NCBI GenBank assembly: GCA_028278425.1
Contig: JANQEJ010000004.1
Span: 1 to 44,885, forward strand
Source of the DNA: Planctomycetota bacterium
GTDB lineage: Bacteria; Planctomycetota; UBA1135; GCA-002686595
Length of the DNA stretch: 44,885 bases
Reading direction: 5' to 3'
The notes beneath the pieces were generated by a model. The model was given only the letters and a program-made list of their open reading frames with translations, had not been told where the DNA came from and ran no database searches. Below are positions 23,369 through 32,053 of the stretch, piece after piece (within the stretch, counting starts at the first letter, position 1; each line of letters opens with the position of its first letter). The translations under genes and the position numbers were made by a program.

Positions 23369-24838
23369 GTGTCGGCCTCCGTCCTCCTCCGCGCGCTCCT
23401 GCCGCTCGCGCTGCTCTCCACCGGCGACGACGAAGCGCGCTGGGGTCGCTTTCGCGGCCCCGACGGGGCCGGGGTGGTCGCCGACGACGTCCCGCTCCCC
23501 ACGGAGCTCGGTCCGGGCAAGAACCTCCTGTGGAAGCGCGAGGCGCCGCCCGGGCACTCCTCGCCGTGCGTCTGGGACGGGCGGATCTTCCTGACGGGCA
23601 CCGCCGGCGGCGAGCTGGTCACGGCCTGCCTCGACCGGAAGACCGGCGAGATCCTCTGGTGGCGGTCGCTGGCGCCGAAGCACGGGCCCGAGCGACTTCA
23701 CCGCGTCAACAGCCCGGCCTCTCCGACGCCCGCGACCGACGGCGAGCGCGTCTACGTCTACTTCGGCAGGCTCGGGCTCGTCTGCTTCGATCGCGACGGC
23801 GAGGAGCTCTGGCGTCGCGAGACGCCCCCGCCCGACAGCACCTTCGGCACGGCCGCCTCCCCCATCGTCGCCGGCGGCCGCGTCCTCTTCGCGCACGACT
23901 CGAACGCCGACTCGTTCGTCGAAGCCCTCGAGCCGGCCACCGGCAAACCCGTTTGGCGCGCGGAGCGCCCCGGCTTCGGCGCCGCCTGGTCCACGCCGGC
24001 GGTGCGACGCGACGGCGACGCCCTCGAGGTGCTCGTCAACGGCGTGTGGTGGCTGACGGCCTACGACCTGCGCGACGGCGCCGAGCGCTGGGCGGTCCCG
24101 GGTCTGACCGACGAGCCGATCGTCACGCCGGTCGCGGGCGCCGGGCTCGTCTTCGTCTCGTCGTACAACATGAACACGAACCCGGAGGTCATCGGGCTGC
24201 CCGACTTCGACGACCTGCTCGCGCGGCACGACGCGGACGGCGACGGCAGGCTGAACCGGGACGAGGCGAGCGCGAACGAGAGCATCCTCTCGCGCTACGA
24301 CGCCGACGGCGAGGGCGACCATCCCCTGGGGAACATGTTCCGCTTCTTCGACGAGGACCGCGACGGGCTCCTCACCGCGGAGGAGTGGAAGAAGGCGGGC
24401 CGCTGGCTGGCCGGCTTCAAGCACGAGAACGGGCTGCTCGCGATCCGCCCCGGAGAGCCCGGGAAGCCGGCGGAGGTCGTCTGGCGCTACACGCACGGCA
24501 TCCCGGAGTGCCCGTCGCCGCTCTTCTACCGCGACCGCGTCTACCTGGTGAAGAACGGCGGGATCGCCACCTGCCTCGACGCCGCGACGGGCGCGCTGAA
24601 GTTCCAAGAGCGGCTCGACTCGCGCGGCCCCTGCTACGCGTCACCCGTCGCGGGCGACGGCAAGATCTACACCGCGTCGGCGCGCGGTGTGGTCACGGTG
24701 TTCGCGGCCGCGGACGAGCTGAACGTGCTCGCCCGGAACGATCTCGGCGAGCGCATCATGGCCACGCCCGCCCTGGCCGGCGGACGCGTCTACGTGCGCA
24801 CGGAGAAGAACCTCTACGCCTTCGGCGCGAAGGACTAA
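23369..24838 (+). CDS. Exported PQQ-like beta-propeller protein with inserted EF-hands
   Basis: The 489-residue product starts with GTG and a short signal-like segment (SVLLRALLPLALLSTG). It is followed by WGRFRGPDGAGV (25-36), the opening typical of planctomycete PQQ-binding-like propellers. Blades carry the W-motif pattern (KTGEILWWRS near 91-100, GEELWRRE, GKPVWRAE, GAERWAV). Between blades, residues about 280-340 hold two EF-hands: DADGDGRLNRDE (288-299) and DEDRDGLLTAEE (328-339). PQQ-like propellers of this group are not shown to be dehydrogenases; they resemble BamB-like scaffolds, and the EF-hands suggest calcium control. The gene ends 6 bases from the convergent ArsC-like gene. Confidence 0.88.
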   Translation: MSASVLLRALLPLALLSTGDDEARWGRFRGPDGAGVVADDVPLPTELGPGKNLLWKREAPPGHSSPCVWDGRIFLTGTAGGELVTACLDRKTGEILWWRSLAPKHGPERLHRVNSPASPTPATDGERVYVYFGRLGLVCFDRDGEELWRRETPPPDSTFGTAASPIVAGGRVLFAHDSNADSFVEALEPATGKPVWRAERPGFGAAWSTPAVRRDGDALEVLVNGVWWLTAYDLRDGAERWAVPGLTDEPIVTPVAGAGLVFVSSYNMNTNPEVIGLPDFDDLLARHDADGDGRLNRDEASANESILSRYDADGEGDHPLGNMFRFFDEDRDGLLTAEEWKKAGRWLAGFKHENGLLAIRPGEPGKPAEVVWRYTHGIPECPSPLFYRDRVYLVKNGGIATCLDAATGALKFQERLDSRGPCYASPVAGDGKIYTASARGVVTVFAAADELNVLARNDLGERIMATPALAGGRVYVRTEKNLYAFGAKD

Positions 24839-24844
24839 AGCCGG

Positions 24845-25195
24845 CTACGCGAAGTGCTCGCCGTAGGCGTCCGCGTGGAAGCCGACGAGCCACGTCTTGC
24901 CCGTGCGGATCGCCGGCGCGCGGAGGTTCCCCGTCGGGCCGAGGACCACCGCCGCGAGCTCGCTCGCGCTCGGCGCGTCCTTCTTCATGTCGAAGGTGAG
25001 CACCTTCTTGCCCTTGGCCACGACGACCTTGGAGGCTCCGTCGAAGACCTTCTTCAGGTCCGCCTTGCCGAAGCGCTCCTTCGCGGCGTTCACCGTCTCC
25101 CGGACGGCCACGTCCCGACCCTCGAGGAAGGCGTCGGCACGCTTGCAGCTCGTTCAGCCCTTGCGGTGGTAGTACCAGTCGATGCGCTTCGCCAT
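24845..25195 (-). CDS. ArsC/Spx-family thioredoxin-fold protein, probable selenoprotein (UTSC motif)
   Basis: Read from the ATG at 25195 with the UGA at 25154-25156 as selenocysteine, the product has 116 residues, the usual ArsC-family length. It begins with RIDWYYHRKG, then Sec14 and TSCKRADAFLEG. In ArsC/Spx relatives strand 1 runs into a YHxxxC(x)xC-type active site followed by a helix with KA, so Sec sits on the redox Cys position with Cys17 as partner. The later LTFDMKKDAPSASELAAVVL and LRAPAIRTGKTWLVGF segments match the family's helix and the cis-Pro loop (R-A-P-A) before strand 4. It probably acts as a cytoplasmic thiol or selenol oxidoreductase; arsenate reduction is not implied. It starts 25 bases after the S41 protease stop on the same strand. 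Normal calling would keep only the part from 25111. Confidence 0.85.
25112..25140 (-). other. SECIS-like stem-loop after the UGA of the ArsC-like gene
   Basis: GUGCCGAC (25140-25133) pairs with GUCGGGAC (25119-25112) in 7 of 8 positions, with one G-G mismatch. Inside, CCU can pair with AGG, leaving a loop UCCUCG. The stem begins 13 bases after the UGA and the apical loop is about 26 bases from it, the distance expected for a bacterial SECIS read by SelB. The element lies wholly inside the coding sequence. Confidence 0.55.
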
Positions 25196-25220
25196 GGCTC
25201 TTGGGTGTCCTCCTGTTTCG

Positions 25221-26744
25221 TTACTTGGCCTTGCCGAGGTGCTCGAGCGCGGCGTCGAGCACCGTGTCCGTCTCGCCGATGAAATCCGTCGCCACCGCCC
25301 ACACGACGACGTCGGGCTGCACGCCGTTGCCGTCGTAGGTCGATCCGTCGCGCTGGAACGACGCCATCGACGAGAGCTGGAGGTCGATCCGGCTGTTCGC
25401 GAGCTTCAGCTTGCGCGACCGGCCGCTGCCGCCGCCGCTCGGCGCGCCGATCAGCGTCACGTTCGGCAGCCCGCGGAACCCGCCGAGGAAGATGTCGGTC
25501 GCGCTGAAGCAGACCGGATCCAGCAGCACGACGACCGGCTTCTCGTAGTGATAGCCGCCGCCGGCTCCCGCGGGCTCGAGCACCAGGTAGTGCCAGCTCG
25601 TGAACTCCTTCTTCGGGAGCTTCCACTCCGGCTTGAAGCCCTTGGCGAAGGCCTGGATGGCCTTCTTCTGCGTCTTCGACCAGACCGACGCGCTCACCGG
25701 ATAGAGGAAACGGTTCGCGAGGTGGCCGTCGCGGTCCTCCCTCCCCTCGTCCGGCGGAAGGCGGTACGCGGCCAGGTTCGCCACGTAGGGCGGCGCGTCC
25801 GGCGCGAGGAAGTACGGCAGGAGCAGCCGCAGCGCGTTCCGCCGCCCGCCGCCGTTCCCGCGCACGTCGATGATCAGTGCGGACGTGTCCCGGAAGTCCT
25901 CCATCGCGCGGCCGAGCCCGTCCAGGAACTCCGGCTCGTGGTCCATGTGCGCGATGCGCAGGTAGCCGACGTTCCCCTCCAGGACGCCCGTGTCTCGGCG
26001 CGGCCAGGAGCCGTAGGCCGCGCGCCGGCCGACCACCGGGCGCTCGACCGTCGCCGCGTTGCCCCCGTCGGCGTCGACGAGCTCGACCTTGAGCCGCGGC
26101 TCGTCCGGTAGCCCGAGCTCCTGGCGGACCCGGCCCACGTAGCGGAGGTTGCGGACCGAATGCCTACGCACGAGCTGCGGCGAGCCCTTGGCGACCACCG
26201 CGCCCGCGGCCTCGATCCAGTCGGCGACGGGGACGCCGTCGAGGCTCGCGACGTACGGGCGCGCGGGATCCAGGAACCCGGAGCGGTTCCCGTGAAAGGC
26301 CGCGACACCCGCCTCGGTGTCGCCGAACAGGAAGTCCGCGAAGCGGTTCGGCATCGTGTCGCTCGAAGGCTCGATGACCTTCGAGTGCGCGTCCCCGAAG
26401 AGCGCGAGCAGCTTCATCACCTGGATCGCGAGCGCGCCGCAGGTGATCCCGTCGCCGAAGCCGAGGCGGATCGTGTCGAGCGCCGCCTCGTAGTCGACGC
26501 CCTTCCAGCGCAGGTAGGCGAAGCGGTTGACGAGCTCCCACTCGAGCTGGTCGAGGTCCCGCTCGGCCTCGCGCCGGCTGATCTCGCGGCTCCCCCACTT
26601 CGTTCCCGGCTCGAAACGGTCCTGGAGGTAGAGGAACTCCGCCGCCGGCTTCTTCGCGTGCTTGCGCTTCACGCGCTCCACGTTCCCGTCCTGCGGGATG
26701 GCGGCGAGCAAGACGGCGGCGGCGGTCGCGAGGAGCGGGGTCAT
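25221..26744 (-). CDS. Exported S41-family (C-terminal processing-like) peptidase
   Basis: The 507-residue product has a signal peptide (MTPLLATAAAVLLAAIPQDG), a helical region to about 130, and a PDZ-like segment (VASLDGVPVADWIEAAG near 165-181). The S41 core contains LIIDVRGNGGG, then DPVCFSATDIFL, whose Ser (in FSATD) fits the nucleophile, and GAPSGGGSGRSRK. It should cleave unfolded or C-terminal peptide segments outside the cytoplasm. Of two close starts I choose the ATG at 26744, because TACAAT (26760-26755) overlaps the ATG at 26756, which could then not be in the transcript. The ArsC-like selenoprotein gene follows 25 bases downstream and is probably cotranscribed. Confidence 0.85.
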   Translation of the reverse strand: MTPLLATAAAVLLAAIPQDGNVERVKRKHAKKPAAEFLYLQDRFEPGTKWGSREISRREAERDLDQLEWELVNRFAYLRWKGVDYEAALDTIRLGFGDGITCGALAIQVMKLLALFGDAHSKVIEPSSDTMPNRFADFLFGDTEAGVAAFHGNRSGFLDPARPYVASLDGVPVADWIEAAGAVVAKGSPQLVRRHSVRNLRYVGRVRQELGLPDEPRLKVELVDADGGNAATVERPVVGRRAAYGSWPRRDTGVLEGNVGYLRIAHMDHEPEFLDGLGRAMEDFRDTSALIIDVRGNGGGRRNALRLLLPYFLAPDAPPYVANLAAYRLPPDEGREDRDGHLANRFLYPVSASVWSKTQKKAIQAFAKGFKPEWKLPKKEFTSWHYLVLEPAGAGGGYHYEKPVVVLLDPVCFSATDIFLGGFRGLPNVTLIGAPSGGGSGRSRKLKLANSRIDLQLSSMASFQRDGSTYDGNGVQPDVVVWAVATDFIGETDTVLDAALEHLGKAK

Positions 26745-26754
26745 CGGGCGCGGC

Positions 26755-26760
26755 ATTGTA
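26755..26760 (-). promoter_or_regulatory. Candidate -10 box (TACAAT) of the S41 peptidase operon
   Basis: TACAAT on the reverse strand is close to the sigma-70 consensus. It ends 10 bases before the ATG at 26744 and overlaps an earlier ATG at 26756, which argues for the inner start. It would also drive the ArsC-like selenoprotein gene. Confidence 0.45.
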
Positions 26761-26863
26761 GGGCCGCCGCCCGATCGCGCCAGCGACGGCCGCTCGACCT
26801 CCGCCCCCGGCGGGAGCCTGCGCAGCTCGCGCTTGAGCCGCGACGACGACGCGAGGCTTGGGC

Positions 26864-26869
26864 TAGCAT
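26864..26869 (+). promoter_or_regulatory. Candidate -10 box (TAGCAT) of the DUF5829 gene
   Basis: TAGCAT ends exactly 7 bases before the ATG at 26877 and overlaps an upstream ATG at 26868. As with the neighbouring S41 gene, the outer ATG lies in the box, so the inner one is preferred and the transcript would be leaderless. Confidence 0.45.
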
Positions 26870-26876
26870 GTCGCCC

Positions 26877-28262
26877 ATGATGCTCCTCGCGACCCTGCTA
26901 GCGCTTTCCCCCGGTCACGCCACCACCCACCCCCCCGCGGCGGACGAGCTCATCCCGGAAACGCCCGAGGGCTGGCGCTACGAGCGCATCGACTTCCCGC
27001 TCTCGTTCGCCCCGGAGATCGACTACGAGGGCTTCGAGGAGCTCCGCTTCGCGCCGGGGATGATGGTCGCGGACGACTACGACTACTTCAGCTACGCGTT
27101 CGCCATCCGCATCGAGGAGGAGGTCGAGGTGGACCTCGCCTTCGTGCAGTCGTTCCTCGAGCGCTACTACCGCGGCCTGTGCCGCGCGGCGCTGGAGGCC
27201 CGGCAGGCCGAGGTCGACCTCTCCGACTTCAAGGTCGAGGCGCGCTCGGCGGAGCGCGGCTACGCCGCCACGATCGAGATGGTGGACGCCTTCCTCACGA
27301 TGGAGCCGCTCAAGCTCGCGCTCGAGCTGGACGTTCACCCGACGCCCCGCGGCGTGGATCTCTTCGCGATCGCCTCGCCGGCGCAGGAGAGCTCTTTGAT
27401 CTGGAAGGAGCTCCGCGCGCTCGCGGAGCGCTGGCGCGACGAACAACCGATGCCCGTCTTCTTCAACCACCTCTTCGTCGTCCCGGACGCGGACACCTAC
27501 GCCGCGCTCATGGAGTCCGAGTTCCTGCGCGCATCCTTCGGCGTCTCCGAAGAGCGCAAGACGGTCCGCAGCGACGTCTCCTACGCCGGGCTCTACCTCT
27601 ACGGCCGCCGCACGTACTTCGAGTTCCTCTCGCCGGACTTCGGAAACACCGGCTTGTCGCCGGGCGACACCGGCCTCGCCTTCGGCGTGGAGGGCAAAGG
27701 GGAGACCGACGAGCTCGTAAAGGCGCTGGGCGAGCACGACGTCACGGCCTTCACGCGGCCCGTCACACGCGAGCTCGACGGCGAGCAAGTTCCGTGGTTC
27801 GAGATGATGGGCGTCGAGAAGCCAACCGCGACCTCGCGGATGACGGTCTTCTCGCTCGAATACGACGAGCGCTTCCTCTCGACCTGGCACAACGAGCTCG
27901 CGCCCGACTCCGGCGGGATCTCGCGCGAGGCGGTGCTCGCGCGCTACGCCGCGAAGCTCGAGCGCAAGCCCGACGAGGCCCTGTTCCAGGACGTCACCGC
28001 GATCGACCTCACGCTCGACGCCGCGGAGCTCGAGCGGTTGCTCGAGGTGTGCCGTGCCTTCGGGTACGAGCTCGAGGAGGCCGACGAGGCCTGGACGTGC
28101 CACGCCCCGCAGTTCCGCCTGACTCTCAAGAAGGGCGAGACGTCGCGCGGCATCACCCGCTTCGCCATGACGCTCCGCCGGCCGGTGGAGCGTGAACCGC
28201 TGAAGCTGGGCCGGGCCGTCCTGCGCTTCGAGGGCTCGAAGGCCTACTTCGAGCTCCCGTAG
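26877..28262 (+). CDS. Exported DUF5829-type protein
   Basis: The 461-residue product has a signal peptide (MMLLATLLALSPGHA). Residues about 20-190 form an unrecognised alpha/beta region (SFLERYYRGLCRAALEARQ). From about residue 195, PMPVFFNHLFVVPDADTYAA followed by SEFLRASFG and YLYGRRTYFEFL gives the opening of the DUF5829 / glyoxalase-like fold. In this fold the Asn-His pair and the later Glu of YFEF resemble vicinal-oxygen-chelate metal ligands. Enzymatic activity is unproven. The final 120 residues are helical plus beta with no known match. The start choice rests on the TAGCAT box. It is divergent from the S41 gene, and the small anchored protein follows 59 bases downstream. Confidence 0.75.
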   Translation: MMLLATLLALSPGHATTHPPAADELIPETPEGWRYERIDFPLSFAPEIDYEGFEELRFAPGMMVADDYDYFSYAFAIRIEEEVEVDLAFVQSFLERYYRGLCRAALEARQAEVDLSDFKVEARSAERGYAATIEMVDAFLTMEPLKLALELDVHPTPRGVDLFAIASPAQESSLIWKELRALAERWRDEQPMPVFFNHLFVVPDADTYAALMESEFLRASFGVSEERKTVRSDVSYAGLYLYGRRTYFEFLSPDFGNTGLSPGDTGLAFGVEGKGETDELVKALGEHDVTAFTRPVTRELDGEQVPWFEMMGVEKPTATSRMTVFSLEYDERFLSTWHNELAPDSGGISREAVLARYAAKLERKPDEALFQDVTAIDLTLDAAELERLLEVCRAFGYELEEADEAWTCHAPQFRLTLKKGETSRGITRFAMTLRRPVEREPLKLGRAVLRFEGSKAYFELP

Positions 28263-28321
28263 TCGGCCGAAAGCACCTGGAAGGCATCGACGCGCGCGCC
28301 GCGCCCGCGTCCCATGGGGCG

Positions 28322-28978
28322 GTGCGCCGAGCCCTCGTTCCCAGCGTCGCGTTCCTCGCCGGCGCCCTCGTCGCCTGGGTCCTCACGACCCGGCCAACGG
28401 GCGACGGGTCCGCGTCGGAAGCGCCGCGGCAAGCCGCCGCTCCCGAAGGCGAGGACCTGCGCGAGACCCTGGCGGCGATGCGGAGCGCGCTCGAGCGCCT
28501 CGACGCGCGGCTCTCCGCGCTCGAGCTCGCCCCCGCCGCGCCGCCGAGTCCGCGAGCGGACGCGCGCCGGCCGGTGCCGGCGATCGAAGCGGAGCGCCTC
28601 GCCGAGCTCACCGCCGCGGTGGACGAGCTCCGGCGCGCGGTCGAGGCCGGCCTGCCCGCGGGAGTGGAGCTGCGCGACCCCGAGCCGACACTCGAGGAGC
28701 TGCGGGCGCAACACCCGGTCACCGACTGGAACGCGGTACACGGGCTGATCGACCTCTGGTCGGCCGACCCGGCGGCGGCGCGCCAGGACACGATGCTGCT
28801 CTCGCAGCGCGACCTCCTGAAGCGCTTCGGCACGCCGACCGAGCTCTGGGGCGGCGACGGCGTGCTGAACTGGTTCTACCAGGAGGGGTACGACGCCGCG
28901 GCCGAGACCTACCTCGTCGAGGTCTACTTCCGCCTGAACGACGGTTACGTCACGCTGCTCAACGTCGACCGGAACTGA
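28322..28978 (+). CDS. Membrane-anchored coiled-coil protein of unknown function
   Basis: The 218-residue product starts with GTG and one membrane segment (LVPSVAFLAGALVAWVL, about 5-21). After a Pro/Ala-rich linker there is a coiled coil at about 45-65 (LRETLAAMRSALERLDARLS) and a second helix near 90-110. The soluble C-terminal domain runs from about 120, with LLSQRDLLKRFGTPTELWGG and NWFYQEG ending in beta strands ([19 protein letters not shown]). The RFGTPTxxW pattern recalls small SmpA/BamE-like folds, which is tentative. Its last 20 bases overlap the convergent aminotransferase fusion gene. It may be cotranscribed with the DUF5829 gene. Confidence 0.7.
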   Translation: MRRALVPSVAFLAGALVAWVLTTRPTGDGSASEAPRQAAAPEGEDLRETLAAMRSALERLDARLSALELAPAAPPSPRADARRPVPAIEAERLAELTAAVDELRRAVEAGLPAGVELRDPEPTLEELRAQHPVTDWNAVHGLIDLWSADPAAARQDTMLLSQRDLLKRFGTPTELWGGDGVLNWFYQEGYDAAAETYLVEVYFRLNDGYVTLLNVDRN

Positions 28979-31973
28979 GGCACGTCTCGCCGAGCACGCG
29001 GTCGAGCGCCTCGACGAGCCTCGCCGCGTCGCGGGCGTCGAACGGCAGCGGCGGCTTCAGCTTCAGCACGTTGTGATCCGGCCCGTCGGTCGAGAGCAGG
29101 ATCCCCGCGTCGCGCAGGCGGCTGTCGACGTACGCCGCCTCCTCCGCCGCCGGCTCGCGGGTCTCGCGGTCGCGCACGAGCTCGACGCCGAGGAAGAGGC
29201 CCCGGCCACGCACGTCGCCGACGAGCGGGTGCCGTTCCTTCAGCTCCCCGAGGCGCTCGAGCAGGAGCTCCCCCACCGCGCGCGCGTGCTCCCGGAGCTT
29301 CTCGCCCTCGATCACATCGAGCACCGCCGAGCCGATCGCGCACGCCACCGGGTTGCCGCCGAAGGTGTTGAAGTACTCCATCCCGTTGTCGAACGCCGCG
29401 GCGATCGCGCGCGTCGTCACGACCGCCGCCAGGGGGTGTCCGTTGCCGATCGGCTTGCCGAGCGTCACCACGTCGGGCACGACGCCCTGCGTCTCGAAGG
29501 CCCAGAAGCGTTCCCCGCAGCGGCCGAACCCGGTCTGGACCTCGTCGGCGATGCAGACGCCGCCGCGCGCGCGGACGAGCTCGTACGCGGCGCGCAGGTA
29601 ACCCTCCGGCAGCACGATCTGCCCGCCGCAGCCCGGCATGGACTCGGCGAGGAAGGCGGCGACGCGCTTGCCGTCGCGCTCGATCGCGTCGAGGACCGGC
29701 ACGACCTGCTCGGCGTACGCCCGGCCGGCCGCTTCGTCGAAGCCCCGGATGGGACCGCGATACCCGTCGGGCAGCGGAACGGTGTGCACGTGCGCCGGCG
29801 CGCCGCTCCCGCCCGGCCCGTCGAACTTGTAGGAGCTGACGTCGATCAGCCCCTGCGTGTTGCCGTGGTAGCCCGCTTCGAGCACGACTACGTCCGTCCC
29901 GCCGGTGTAGGCGCGCGCCAGGCGCAGCGCGAGCTCGTTCGCCTCGCTGCCGGAGCACACGAGGTAACAGACCTCGAGCGGCGCCGGCAGCGTCGCGGCC
30001 AGCCGCGCGGCGTACGCGTTCAGGTTCGGGTGCAGGTAGCGCGTGTTCGTGTTGAGCGCCGCCATCTGCGCCTGGCCGGCGCGGACGACCGCCGGATGGC
30101 AGTGCCCGACGTGGCAGACGTTGTTGACGCCGTCGAGGTAGGGTTGGCCGTCGGCGTCGAAGAGCGTCTGCATCCAACCGCGCACGATCGCGAGCGGGCG
30201 CTCGTAGGCGACGCTGAGGGAAGGGCCGACGTGCGACGCTCGCGCCGCGCGCAGGGTCTCGGTGTCGATGTCCGCCGCGCGCGACGTCGCGGCGTCGAGC
30301 CCCAGGAGCGGGCCCGGGTCCGGACACACGCTCTCCCAGATCCGTCGCTGGCTCGGTCGCACGACGGCGGGCAGGCGCTCCGCGAGCTCGTCGGCCGCGA
30401 CCTGCACGTGCACGTGCGGCGGCCAACCACCGTTCCGCTCCGGCGGCAGCAGCGCGGCGAAGGGCTCGCCGCGGCCCACCCGGCTCCCCGGCGCGAGCTC
30501 GCGCGCCGCGACGCCGCGGTACGAGGCGAAGAACTCCCCGTCGCCGGACGCGTGGCGCAGCACCACCTCGCCTTCGCGCAACGCGTGGACGACGCCCTCG
30601 AGCGGCGCCCGCACCTCCGTGCCCGCCGCCGCGAAGAGGTCGACGCCCGCTGCGACCGTGCGCCACTCGCCGCCGTCCTCGGTCGGCTCGCGGAAGGCCG
30701 GCTCGCGATGGAACAGCCGCGCCTCGCCGTACCGGCCGACGCCGATCCGGCCGCCGCGCAGGCGCTCGACCGCGGCCGCGAAAGCCGCCCGGTCGCCCGG
30801 ATCGCCCGCGGCCGCGAGCTCGACGCCGTCGGCCCCCAGCGGAAGCACGCGCGGGGGCTCGTCCGCGGCGAAGACCGGCGCCGGGCGCGCTACGCCCGAT
30901 GCCAGCCACGTCGCCAGCGCGCGACCGCGCGGACTCGGCTCCCAGCCGCAGGCGTCGCGGAAGACCGCGCGCGCGAAGGCGGGCGGAATCGCCGCGAGCC
31001 GCGCGAGCAACGGAAACGCGTCCGCCTCCGTCTGGAAGAGGTGCGCGTTGTCGGGATCGACTTGGCGGTTCTTCGCGGAGTGGCCGACGCTCACGCAGAG
31101 GCGCAGCGCGATCAGGTCGAAGAGCACCTCGACCTCGCGCTCCTCGAGCGGGAACGCGGCGTGGTAGCCGCCGACGACGTGCGCGGCCGACGCCAGCGGG
31201 TCGGCCTTCGCGAGCATGACGTACGCGCAGGCGATCGCGAGGTCGGCGACGGTCGCGGTCTTCACCACGTCGCCGAGATCGATGAGGCCCGTGACCTCCT
31301 GGCCGTCGAGACGCGACGTCACCAGCACGTTCTCGTCGTTCGCGTCGCCGTGAACGACGCTCGAGCGGAGCGCGGCGAAGGACGGCGCGGAGTCGTGGGC
31401 GAAGCGCGCGAGGTGCGTCTCGACCAGGCGGCGGTGCTCCGCCCCTTCGATCAACGGGACGAGCTCGGGGACGACTTCCTCCGCGCGGCGGAGGTCCCAC
31501 TTGAGCGCGCGGTCCATCGCGGCGTGCTCGAAGTCGAAGAGCCCGCGGTCGAACCGCGCCAGCGCCTCGCCGATTCCCCGGAGGAGCCGCGGCGAGTGCG
31601 GCCGCGTCGCCGCCAGGCTCTTGCCGGGGAGGTGGCTCACCATCCTCGCGAGATGGGGCGCGCCGGAGGCGTCGGTCACCGTGACGACGCGCCCGCCGCC
31701 GGCGGCCGGCAGGACGCGCGGAACCGGGAGGTCCGGCTCGCGCTCCGCGAGGCGCTCCAGCGCGGCGACCTGCAGGTCGAGGACGCCGGCGTCCTCGCCG
31801 GCGTGCGAGACCTTGAGCACGCCCGCGATTCCCTCCTCCCCGTGGATCCGGAAGTTCCCGTCGAGCTCGCCGGGAAGCGCCTCCGCGCGCCCGCGGACGC
31901 CGAAGGCGGACGCCGCGATCGCCGCCGCTTCGTCGGCGGAGAGCGCGGGGCGGACGGTGGAGGGGGCGGGCAT
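28959..31973 (-). CDS. Three-part enzyme: APH-type kinase, M23-like domain, class III aminotransferase
   Basis: The 1004-residue product has an APH/choline-kinase-like domain at about 1-330, with [12 protein letters not shown] (catalytic Asp) and IDLGDV (Mg-binding Asp). A degenerate M23-like beta domain follows at about 440-540: [25 protein letters not shown] and PPHVHVQV, lacking the first zinc His. A class III PLP aminotransferase fold runs from about 565 to the end, with the PLP lysine Lys840 in TLGKPIGNG. The closest known relatives of that last part are phospho-lyases such as ethanolamine-phosphate (ETNPPL) and phosphohydroxylysine (PHYKPL) lyases, whose substrates are made by APH-type kinases. 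Phosphorylation of an amino-alcohol followed by PLP elimination in one protein is therefore likely. The ATG at 31973 has GGAGA before it. It is not exported. Confidence 0.88.
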   Translation of the reverse strand: MPAPSTVRPALSADEAAAIAASAFGVRGRAEALPGELDGNFRIHGEEGIAGVLKVSHAGEDAGVLDLQVAALERLAEREPDLPVPRVLPAAGGGRVVTVTDASGAPHLARMVSHLPGKSLAATRPHSPRLLRGIGEALARFDRGLFDFEHAAMDRALKWDLRRAEEVVPELVPLIEGAEHRRLVETHLARFAHDSAPSFAALRSSVVHGDANDENVLVTSRLDGQEVTGLIDLGDVVKTATVADLAIACAYVMLAKADPLASAAHVVGGYHAAFPLEEREVEVLFDLIALRLCVSVGHSAKNRQVDPDNAHLFQTEADAFPLLARLAAIPPAFARAVFRDACGWEPSPRGRALATWLASGVARPAPVFAADEPPRVLPLGADGVELAAAGDPGDRAAFAAAVERLRGGRIGVGRYGEARLFHREPAFREPTEDGGEWRTVAAGVDLFAAAGTEVRAPLEGVVHALREGEVVLRHASGDGEFFASYRGVAARELAPGSRVGRGEPFAALLPPERNGGWPPHVHVQVAADELAERLPAVVRPSQRRIWESVCPDPGPLLGLDAATSRAADIDTETLRAARASHVGPSLSVAYERPLAIVRGWMQTLFDADGQPYLDGVNNVCHVGHCHPAVVRAGQAQMAALNTNTRYLHPNLNAYAARLAATLPAPLEVCYLVCSGSEANELALRLARAYTGGTDVVVLEAGYHGNTQGLIDVSSYKFDGPGGSGAPAHVHTVPLPDGYRGPIRGFDEAAGRAYAEQVVPVLDAIERDGKRVAAFLAESMPGCGGQIVLPEGYLRAAYELVRARGGVCIADEVQTGFGRCGERFWAFETQGVVPDVVTLGKPIGNGHPLAAVVTTRAIAAAFDNGMEYFNTFGGNPVACAIGSAVLDVIEGEKLREHARAVGELLLERLGELKERHPLVGDVRGRGLFLGVELVRDRETREPAAEEAAYVDSRLRDAGILLSTDGPDHNVLKLKPPLPFDARDAARLVEALDRVLGETCLSSGRR

Positions 31974-32053
31974 CGCGGTCTCCGGCGCACCGTACCGCGT
32001 TCCCGCCGACCGCGCCAAAGCGCGTCCCCCGGGGTTGCGCCGGCGTTACCGGC

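Noticed and set aside
24845..25156. Reading the UGA codons as Trp through a changed genetic code
   Set aside because: UGA ends many genes here with sensible C-termini, and Trp is encoded by TGG throughout. Both special UGAs fit Cys positions, not Trp.
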